Part shown: in pieces, positions 32,065-39,280 of the stretch
Layout of the letters: every line of letters begins with the position of its first letter
Position numbering within the stretch: the stretch's first letter is position 1
From: Mixta theicola
Lineage (GTDB): Bacteria; Pseudomonadota; Gammaproteobacteria; Enterobacterales; Enterobacteriaceae
DNA: 64,000 bases
Assembly (NCBI RefSeq): GCF_002895925.1
Contig: NZ_NWUO01000008.1
Location: 124,001-188,000, forward strand
Direction: 5' to 3'
Position numbers and translations under genes: made by a program
Notes under the pieces: model-generated
Told to the model about the DNA's origin: nothing
Seen by the model: the letters and a program-made list of their open reading frames with translations, nothing else
Database searches by the model: none

Positions 32065-33663
32065 ATGGACAGAAAAACACTTTTATTGCTATTGCGTCTG
32101 AATCAGCAGCGTCAGCGTCAACGACAGACAAGCGAGCTCATACCATCACCAACAAAAGAGGTCGTTATAGTATCCGATGTCAGTGCTTGGCAGGCACATC
32201 AGCAAGTTCGGCAGTATCAACAGAAGTGGCGCACGGAACAAACCACATTGATGCTGGCTGAGTGCCGACAGCGTCTTCTGCATAGCATTATTGGTCCGTT
32301 TGGGCTGGGAAGTATTGTCTCTGCGTGGGACAAGGTGGGGGGGAATGTCGATACCATTCATAATGTTCGCTCCGGGGTGTATGCCACGGAAGAGGAGCAA
32401 GTGCGTTATGAAAGCCGCGGTAAGTACAACAGTGATCCATACCATAAGCACGACAACTACAAGAAGACCAACGCCGGAAACAGTAAAAAACAGGATGCAG
32501 GCGAAGCAGTGGATGCCTATACCGGACAGGCACTGAGCAGGAATACCGATGCGGAGCAGGATCACCTTATTTCTGCCGCCTCTATCCATAACGACCCTGC
32601 GGTTTGGCTGGCGGAAGCCAATGGAGCGGATCTGGCGAACCACAAAACCAATCTGCATCAGACGCACCACTCGATCAATGAATCGAAGTTGCAAAAGAGT
32701 GCAGAGGAGTACATCGCTTGGTTGAACAAAAACCGTGCCGATCGCGATGCCAAAATCGCCCGGTTGGAAGAGAAAGCCAAAAATGAGCCTTTGAGCAAAA
32801 AAGATCAGAACGCACTGGAGAAGTACAAGCAGCAGAACGCCGTCGATCAGGAAAAATTGCGCGAGCTGGATGAAGTGGCGCGCAAGCAGTATGAAAGCAG
32901 TCTTCGTTGGGGCTACTACGGTAGTGCAAAATTCGGTGCATATTTACTGAAAACCAGCGCTGTCGAAGCGGGGAAAATGGGCCTACAGCAGGCGATTGGC
33001 TTGGTGTTGACGGATTTTGTCGACGGCCTGTTGTTAGAAGTTCACGACAGCTGGCATAACGGGTTTTGTGATGGGGTGGACCAGGAGCATGTCTGGGAGG
33101 CATTAAAAATCCGTGCTGGGCGGGTGGCAAAAAGCTGCCTCGATAACTGGCGCAACGTGCTAACGGCGTTTCGTGACGGGACCATTAGCGGAATCATTAG
33201 TAACTTGATGACAACGCTGATCAACACCTTCTTCACAACTGCCCGCAACCTGGTGCGAATGATCCGCGAAGGGGTTTTTTCGCTGTTCCGCGCAGCCAAA
33301 ACTGTATTGATGCGACCAGAGGGTACAAGCCGTGCCGAAGCACTAGATGCAGGGCTAAAGATTGCTGTCAGCGGCGCATTCGTCATTGGTGGCGTACTGC
33401 TTGAAGAGTACCTCAGCAAAACTCTCGGCGCGATGTTTGCCGTTCTGCCCAGCGGGCTGATCACGACTATGGTAGCTGTGCTGACGGGGTGCGTCACCGG
33501 CCTTGGTACCGTATTAACGGTCTATATGCTCGATAGGTTAGATCTGTTTGGCGCGCAGCACCAACAGGAAGACAATGCAGTACTAGCGATGCTACAGGAC
33601 GGTAGGGCGCAGGCCGATGCGCGTTTACTGGCTCTGTTGGGATCGGACCTGGAACCTGTCTAA
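32065..33663 (+). CDS. HNH-like protein with C-terminal membrane region
   Basis: I do not recognise a named family. In the 532-residue protein, residues 150-208 look like an HNH beta-beta-alpha metal nuclease: YTGQALSRNTDAEQDHLIS gives the D166-H167 pair, and ANHKTNLHQT (N196) with INESK completes the pattern, as in Cas9-type HNH domains. It is followed by a charged coiled-coil region (about 210-275). The C-terminal half has hydrophobic spans at about 430-455 and 460-495 (block FVIGGVLLEEYLSKTLGAMF). An AAGGGGAG site precedes the ATG. It is the last gene of the WYL operon and could be the effector. The alternative is a structural or transport protein whose HNH resemblance is accidental. Confidence 0.6.
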   Translation: MDRKTLLLLLRLNQQRQRQRQTSELIPSPTKEVVIVSDVSAWQAHQQVRQYQQKWRTEQTTLMLAECRQRLLHSIIGPFGLGSIVSAWDKVGGNVDTIHNVRSGVYATEEEQVRYESRGKYNSDPYHKHDNYKKTNAGNSKKQDAGEAVDAYTGQALSRNTDAEQDHLISAASIHNDPAVWLAEANGADLANHKTNLHQTHHSINESKLQKSAEEYIAWLNKNRADRDAKIARLEEKAKNEPLSKKDQNALEKYKQQNAVDQEKLRELDEVARKQYESSLRWGYYGSAKFGAYLLKTSAVEAGKMGLQQAIGLVLTDFVDGLLLEVHDSWHNGFCDGVDQEHVWEALKIRAGRVAKSCLDNWRNVLTAFRDGTISGIISNLMTTLINTFFTTARNLVRMIREGVFSLFRAAKTVLMRPEGTSRAEALDAGLKIAVSGAFVIGGVLLEEYLSKTLGAMFAVLPSGLITTMVAVLTGCVTGLGTVLTVYMLDRLDLFGAQHQQEDNAVLAMLQDGRAQADARLLALLGSDLEPV

Positions 33664-33782
33664 ATACATCAAAGGCACCGATGAGATATATGCAGAGAAT
33701 TGGTGTTTGAAACATACACTGCAAAAGAGTTCCATTTGTACCAAATTGAATTTTTTTTCGAAAATATGGCGGAATATTATAT

Positions 33783-34811
33783 ATGGATTTACATGGTCAT
33801 TTGCTTTATGTGGATATCACCCAGATCTGCGGCATCGGCTGTGCGTTCTGCATGTATGCGGATAAGCACGTAACGGGTAAGAGTATGGTGCTGTCAACGC
33901 AGGCACGTGACAATCTGTCTGCGCTCATTAATGATCCATCCGTAAAGCGTATTTCCGTGAGTGGCGAAGGTGAACCGCTCAATAACATTCACACCTTTTA
34001 TGAGTTACTGGCGTTGTCCCGAGGGGGCAACAGCTTTGAGTTTATTACCAGCGGTTTTTTTCGCCATGAGAAGATGGAAAAGATCTTTGATGAGATCAAT
34101 CGTCTTGTCTCCGCCAATGGTGATACCTGTAATATTCGCCTGAGTTCAGATAGCCACCATATTGAAAAAATAAAATGGCGTGCACATGGATTTAGCCTGG
34201 ATTATGTTCAGCGCAAAAAACCGTCATCGCTCAGTTTTTCATTTCGCTCAATTGATACCGATCGGACCTTCACTCGCGAATATCTGGTGAGTGAACTGGC
34301 TTCATGGGGAATTAACGCCAGCATAAAGCCAGTCAGCGTACTGGAGGACAAATTATTAATAGGTGCGGACACGTTTAACATCGACTACAAAAATCTGGTT
34401 CATCCTGCAAGAGATACGCCGGAGGGTTATCTGGACTTGCAGGGATATATTGCCGCGATTGAGTCCAAAGTGGATAAACCTTTTACCTTTGGCAGCCTGA
34501 ACCGTGCACCCCAGCCCAATGGCATGGACGTGACAATTAAACCCAACGGCGATGTGTTTCTGTACGGTATTGAGACCGAGCGTGTTGCAAATATCCATTC
34601 TGATGCGATCGACTGGCATCATCTGGCGAGCCATGTGCGGGAAAATCCCTTGTCGCGCGCGTTATATACCCAGCCGTTAACCGAATTGCTGGCGCGGCTG
34701 GAAGACACCCCGCAGCTTCGCGCGATCATCGCGACCGCCAATAATCCTTACTGGCTGGTCAAAGAGATGGGGAAGCATTCCGGGTTGCTTGAACAATGGA
34801 AGGCCACATGA
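33783..34811 (+). CDS. Radical SAM enzyme of unknown substrate
   Basis: The 342-residue protein opens with CGIGCAFC, the CxxxCxxC motif that binds the radical SAM [4Fe-4S] cluster at Cys16, Cys20 and Cys23. The SAM-contact block ISVSGEGEPLNN follows around residue 55. The sequence then continues as a partial TIM barrel. No SPASM or B12 domain is visible. The upstream gap of 119 bases is AT-rich and probably holds a promoter. The stop overlaps the next gene by ATGA, so this is the first gene of a coupled operon with the PHP, PRTase and GT genes. Its product cannot be told from sequence. Confidence 0.8.
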   Translation: MDLHGHLLYVDITQICGIGCAFCMYADKHVTGKSMVLSTQARDNLSALINDPSVKRISVSGEGEPLNNIHTFYELLALSRGGNSFEFITSGFFRHEKMEKIFDEINRLVSANGDTCNIRLSSDSHHIEKIKWRAHGFSLDYVQRKKPSSLSFSFRSIDTDRTFTREYLVSELASWGINASIKPVSVLEDKLLIGADTFNIDYKNLVHPARDTPEGYLDLQGYIAAIESKVDKPFTFGSLNRAPQPNGMDVTIKPNGDVFLYGIETERVANIHSDAIDWHHLASHVRENPLSRALYTQPLTELLARLEDTPQLRAIIATANNPYWLVKEMGKHSGLLEQWKAT

Positions 34812-35653
34812 TTGATTCGCACTGCCACTCGTTCTACTCGAAACATGCTGTAGGTACCATCGACGAACTTGTTTGTTCCTCGATTGCGGCGGGGGTGACG
34901 GTACTCACCATCACCGATCATGCTCCGTTCCCGGTGGATGCGCAGAACCGTTTACTGGAATCGGAACTGGAGCGCTATTTCGCCGATATTGATAAGGCGC
35001 AGCAGACCTATAAAGGCGAGATCACGCTGCTACGCGGTCTGGAACTGGATTATATGCCGGGTACTGAGCGTTATAACCGGCAATTACTTGCCCGCTATCC
35101 GATGGATTTTGTCATCGGTTCAATTCACTACGTCACTGTTGCCGATGAGCCGATGGTGAAGGTCTGGGAACTGCCCCGGTTAGCGGCAGCCTCCTTTCTG
35201 GGCAAGTATTTTGCTCAGCTTGAAGCATTGCTGGAAAGCCAGTTGTTTGATGCGGTTGGGCACGCTGACACGCTGCTGCGCGCGATCCCAGAGGATGTGT
35301 TTTTGCGTCGCTTTGAACCGCTGATTGCGCCCCTCGTACGCAGCGGTATCGCATATGAGCTGAATGCTTCGGGTCTGCGTAAATCCAGCCTAGATCCGAC
35401 GACGAATAAAGAGATTACTGGAAGATGGTCTTATCCCTCCCGCGCTTTGCTGGCGAAATTACTGGAGAACGATGTGCCAATGACCATCGGGTCCGATGCT
35501 CACGATCCGCGAGATGCCGGAGCGGGGATCGCCGAGTTGATGGAGGCACTCAGGCCATTAGGGCTTCAATCCATCAGCTATTATCAGCAGCGTCAACGCA
35601 TTGATGTTTTGCTGGATGACCTTCAATTTCACACTGTGCCAGCGTCTCGCTAA
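34808..35653 (+). CDS. PHP-domain phosphoesterase
   Basis: A 281-residue protein of the polymerase-and-histidinol-phosphatase superfamily, resembling HisK-type histidinol phosphatases. Metal-ligand motifs are in order: MIDSHCHSFYSKH near the N-terminus, ITDHAPF, LRGLELDYMPG, VIGSIHYV, VGHADTLL and MTIGSDAHDPRDAG near the C-terminus. It probably hydrolyses a phosphate ester made in this pathway. The ATG that overlaps the radical SAM stop (ATGA) is chosen over one 12 bases upstream. PRTase follows 11 bases later. Confidence 0.85.
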   Translation: MIDSHCHSFYSKHAVGTIDELVCSSIAAGVTVLTITDHAPFPVDAQNRLLESELERYFADIDKAQQTYKGEITLLRGLELDYMPGTERYNRQLLARYPMDFVIGSIHYVTVADEPMVKVWELPRLAAASFLGKYFAQLEALLESQLFDAVGHADTLLRAIPEDVFLRRFEPLIAPLVRSGIAYELNASGLRKSSLDPTTNKEITGRWSYPSRALLAKLLENDVPMTIGSDAHDPRDAGAGIAELMEALRPLGLQSISYYQQRQRIDVLLDDLQFHTVPASR

Positions 35654-35664
35654 GGATCTTCACC

Positions 35665-36795
35665 ATGAATGGACTAAAAACCCCGCATTCACTTGCGTGG
35701 AACACATTGCACAACGAACCGCTCGCAACCCAGTTGGCAATGTTTCGCCAGGCCAGTGCACAGATCAATGCGCAAGATGTTAAATCCGGTTTTCGCGCGT
35801 TCGCGACCGATTTGCTGGCGCGCGGTTTGATCGACATGTCCGATTACGTCGCTATTTTTGGTGGCAAGGCGCTGCATTATCTGACGCCGAATGCGACTGG
35901 ATCATTTTGCGATATGCGCACCGGTGCTGACGCGACAACATTGGCGGGCATTTATAGCCGTGCGAAATATGGCGGAGTGAGTGAGATACGCTATCTGGCT
36001 CGGTGCGTTATCGACTATCTTGCCGCAGAACTGGATGACACCTCCTCCTCATGGTCAGGGTTGTTTTGCCAGGCCAAAGAGGAGGGGGAGAGTGTTGTGA
36101 TGATGACCACGGGTTGGCGTAATGTGCCTTCCACGGCCAATGTGCTCTACGATATCGTGGTTGAGGAAATTAATCTCACGTTGGCGCATAAAGGATTGCC
36201 CACCATTATCAACGTTAAACTGCCCAGGATTGCGCCGCCGTGTGAAAATTACGCCAGCCTTAGCCAGGCCGAGCGCGATCGGGTCAATCTTGTGCAGGAT
36301 CATGTGATCCCAGCGGAGAATTTTTATCGCTGGAGCGGCGTGCATGTCATTTTTGGCGATGACGTGCTGGTGACTGGGGCAACGGCGGACAAAGTGTTAT
36401 ATGAATCGCTGTGTAACGGCGCCCGGTCATTTCGTGCCATTTACCCTGTGGCGCTCGATCCACAGTTGGCTTTAACCGATGCGTCGGTGGAGGATCGGCT
36501 GAACAGCGTGAGCGTGAAGCAGCATCTGGATGAAAACGTCGCGCAACTGCTCTCTGCTCCGGGTTATCAGCCCATTCTGCGTGCGTTGCGTCTGTTATTT
36601 GGCGAAGACAACCGGGATAGTTTACCGGCTTTCCTGCCAAATGTACCGGCGTTGACCTGGCTTAATCTCTATAAATCAGCGTTAAATAATGAGTTTTTGG
36701 CTCAGCCTGCATGCGCGCCATCACTGGTGATGCTCAGAACATATCTGATGCAAAATGGGCTGTTATGTGCGAAAGGTAAGGTGCTGGTGAAATGA
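35665..36795 (+). CDS. Phosphoribosyltransferase-like protein
   Basis: I assign this by motif: residues 226-241 (VHVIFGDDVLVTGATA) have the pattern of the PRPP-binding loop, a hydrophobic strand, two acidic residues and then TGAT. The preceding block with an orphan glycine loop (TTGWRNVPSTANVLYD) and the following SLCNGARSF fit a type I PRTase core at about 140-270. The N-terminal 130 residues and C-terminal 90 are not recognised. It has AAGGA at the start and overlaps the GT gene by four bases. It probably joins a ribose 5-phosphate unit to a pathway intermediate, or releases it. Confidence 0.65.
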   Translation: MNGLKTPHSLAWNTLHNEPLATQLAMFRQASAQINAQDVKSGFRAFATDLLARGLIDMSDYVAIFGGKALHYLTPNATGSFCDMRTGADATTLAGIYSRAKYGGVSEIRYLARCVIDYLAAELDDTSSSWSGLFCQAKEEGESVVMMTTGWRNVPSTANVLYDIVVEEINLTLAHKGLPTIINVKLPRIAPPCENYASLSQAERDRVNLVQDHVIPAENFYRWSGVHVIFGDDVLVTGATADKVLYESLCNGARSFRAIYPVALDPQLALTDASVEDRLNSVSVKQHLDENVAQLLSAPGYQPILRALRLLFGEDNRDSLPAFLPNVPALTWLNLYKSALNNEFLAQPACAPSLVMLRTYLMQNGLLCAKGKVLVK

Positions 36796-37583
36796 CGTCC
36801 GACACTATCCATTACGTCAGTTACTGGGAAAACGCACCGGGTCAGACCATGCCGGCTTATGTTGCCCTGGCACTGGTTTCTATGCGCAGAGCTCTGGGCG
36901 ATCGTTTTCTTCTGCTTACGCAGCGAACGGTAAGCGAGCACATCGATGCTGACATCATGAATAAAGCCTGGGCCTTTGAACCGCTGAACTTTACGCTGGC
37001 GAACGGCATTGAAGCTATTGTGGCGAAAAGCGATTTCATTCGCATGGCGTTTGTACATCGCTGGGGCGGGGCATGGTTGGATGCGGATACGTTGCTGTTT
37101 AGGGATCCGACTGTTGAGTTATTTCCGACAGGGTTGAGCCATAAATTGCACTGGCATAGCGAGTGTATTTTCGCGTCCCTGCCGGGAAACCCCATACTTG
37201 CGCAAGCCTTAGCTATAGGGCTTGAGAGCGAGAATCACGCTTGGGGTAATCCTGGGAACATCAAAAATATCATTGCCCAGGCTGCCGATGCTGCCATCCC
37301 GATTAGCGGGGATGTCATCGATCCAGGACACCGTCCGCTTTACAACTTTGCTGGTTGCGAGGTGATGCGTCGCACCGATATTGCTGTTGGGGCGTTTTTG
37401 ATTAAAGACGTGGCCATTCTCAAACTTTACAACACCTATTTCCGGCGTACCGAAGCCCGGAGAGAAACCGTGGCTGAATTCCTGGCGGGTGGTTCGCTGC
37501 TGGCAAAACTGTTTTTGCATATTGAGGCGAATGCGGATTACTGGGTTAAAGAAAGTGACAAATTGATAGCTTCCGTTGCCTGA
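36792..37583 (+). CDS. GT32-like glycosyltransferase
   Basis: The 263-residue sequence has the core of the sugar-binding DXD family, seen in GT32 and capsular polysaccharide synthesis proteins: KSDFIRMAFVHRWGGAWLDA followed by DTLLF, with the metal-binding pair D97 and D99. The upstream part folds as the nucleotide-sugar-binding half. It is probably a cytoplasmic retaining sugar transferase. Its start overlaps the PRTase stop (ATGA). Its 3' end overlaps the GT9 gene on the other strand by 46 bases, an unusual tail-to-tail arrangement. Confidence 0.75.
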   Translation: MTSDTIHYVSYWENAPGQTMPAYVALALVSMRRALGDRFLLLTQRTVSEHIDADIMNKAWAFEPLNFTLANGIEAIVAKSDFIRMAFVHRWGGAWLDADTLLFRDPTVELFPTGLSHKLHWHSECIFASLPGNPILAQALAIGLESENHAWGNPGNIKNIIAQAADAAIPISGDVIDPGHRPLYNFAGCEVMRRTDIAVGAFLIKDVAILKLYNTYFRRTEARRETVAEFLAGGSLLAKLFLHIEANADYWVKESDKLIASVA

Positions 37584-39079
37584 GTACCGCTTTCGCCCAG
37601 TACGATAGCCTCAGCGGGTAAGTGGAGTCGACAGTGCGTGGCGCCATTGAGGTTAATGCGCGGCGCGATTGCTTCGTGAATGGTCGGCGTCCGGCGGTGT
37701 GGCGAGCCGTGGGCAATATACAGCCATGCGGGGATTCGTTCAGGTAAATGGCTGAACTCAAGTTCAATGCGCAGTAGATCGAATATCTCATTGGTGCGTC
37801 CACTGGGAGTCCAGGCCAGCGGCGCGGTACGGTGATCGGGCCGCACGACTGCGACAGGAATGCTGAATTCAAGGTTGATCGTCCCGGCATAACAGCCTGC
37901 AACTTCAGGAAATTTTTCACAGATTAAGGGCAGTTGTCGCGCCAATGTGCCCGTCGCTACCCCTAGCCCGGAGATGATTCTGGCGTTAAGCGACATGCTG
38001 TTTTTCGCTTCTGTTGGCAGCGTTAAGAGAGTCTGCAATGCGTTCATTAATGACGTTAGCGAAAAAGCATCCATATTTTTTTTGCCCGTACGACGGAGTG
38101 TGTCTGGCTGTTGCTCGCTGTAGATCACCTGTGTAAAAGGTGAGCGAGGCGGCAGCCATGGGTTGTGTTGACCTGCAATCAACGGGTAGATCGCCACCAG
38201 CTTCGCTTTCAGACCAACAGCCATATGCACAATGGCAGTATCCACACTAACAACTGCCTGCGCGCGGCGAATATATCCTGCAACCTTTTCGGGCGTTAGC
38301 CCATCGCACAACACTGCTACATTATCGCGTGCAACTGCGTTTTCCAGATGCTGTGCGCTGTACAGCGTTGAAGGGCTGCAAAGAATGCCCACGGAATGGC
38401 TGGGAAACTCGTTGGCGATAGCTTGTAGAGCTGCGGTTGCCCGGGAAGGGGATAGCCCCTTGTCTTGTCGGCTGGCATAAGGATTAAATAGGATTTGAGG
38501 GGAAAACGCCGCAGGCGGGAGCTCGGCAGGCAATGGCACAATGTACTGAGTGTCGATCACTTTCGCGCCCAGATCTTGCAGAATATATTGGTACTGCTCC
38601 ACGATATTGAGCGTGTTTGCAGCAAAACCCATTTTACAATTCACACAGCGCAGCGAATCATCAAGCGAATAGAGACTTGCCGGGCGGAGTAACCGCATAA
38701 AAACGATTTCGGCAGGTTGCAGTCGTCCAACCAGATGAACAACGACGTCGACATTACTTAGTTGGTTCACCAATCTGCGTAGTTCACCAAGCCCTGGATG
38801 CGGATTCGTAACGATGACTTCATCCACACCGAAGGTGTTGGCATGCATTTCAGCTAACTCCTTAACCGTAAGTACAGTCAATTGGGCATTGAGCTTACGT
38901 GATTCGCGAAAAAAGAAAGAAGATACGATGGCATCGCCCAATTTTGCATCCCAGCGAAGCAGAAGAATATGCAGTTTTTCGCCGGGGGTTTTCGTGGGCA
39001 GAGGTTTATCCGCCAGCAGGCGTAATATCAGCCTGGAAACCGCTTTGCGTAAAATCTGTAAACTCAACAATGTGCTCAC
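37538..39079 (-). CDS. GT9 glycosyltransferase fused to a RibK-like (DUF120) domain
   Basis: The 513-residue protein has two parts. Residues 35-350 are a GT9 (heptosyltransferase) fold: ILLLRWDAKLGDAIVSSFF at the N-terminus, ILFNPYASRQDKGLS, and AVVSVDTAIVHMAVGLKAK for the donor site. Residues 364-490 resemble archaeal CTP-dependent riboflavin kinase (DUF120): NARIISGLGVATG, CYAGTINLEF and a closing HEAIAPRINLNGATHC. I know no described GT9-RibK fusion. The GTG start at 39077-39079 is supported by the length of the N-terminal amphipathic helix, but the ribosome site is weak. It faces the GT32-like gene. Confidence 0.65.
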   Translation of the reverse strand: MSTLLSLQILRKAVSRLILRLLADKPLPTKTPGEKLHILLLRWDAKLGDAIVSSFFFRESRKLNAQLTVLTVKELAEMHANTFGVDEVIVTNPHPGLGELRRLVNQLSNVDVVVHLVGRLQPAEIVFMRLLRPASLYSLDDSLRCVNCKMGFAANTLNIVEQYQYILQDLGAKVIDTQYIVPLPAELPPAAFSPQILFNPYASRQDKGLSPSRATAALQAIANEFPSHSVGILCSPSTLYSAQHLENAVARDNVAVLCDGLTPEKVAGYIRRAQAVVSVDTAIVHMAVGLKAKLVAIYPLIAGQHNPWLPPRSPFTQVIYSEQQPDTLRRTGKKNMDAFSLTSLMNALQTLLTLPTEAKNSMSLNARIISGLGVATGTLARQLPLICEKFPEVAGCYAGTINLEFSIPVAVVRPDHRTAPLAWTPSGRTNEIFDLLRIELEFSHLPERIPAWLYIAHGSPHRRTPTIHEAIAPRINLNGATHCRLHLPAEAIVLGESGTQATEAINLSLSLTQ

Positions 39080-39280
39080 CAGTTATTTTCTCATAGGGCT
39101 GATCCCCACCATACGGTTTTTTCGGCGTGATGCGGTGTATTCTAATTAGTCTCAAACTCTGTCTTACCGCCAATTGGGAAGCGCAATAGCAAGCGAGGTG
39201 AGCTGAGATTCGGTCAAAGCCATTATTAACAGGACGGAACGACCAGGATATACCGACCAAGGAACACAAACGCACCTAAA

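Noticed and set aside
39006-39275. 89-codon minus-strand frame between abpB and the GT9 gene
   Set aside because: It overlaps the GT9 N-terminus in another frame, has no start context and no recognised domain.
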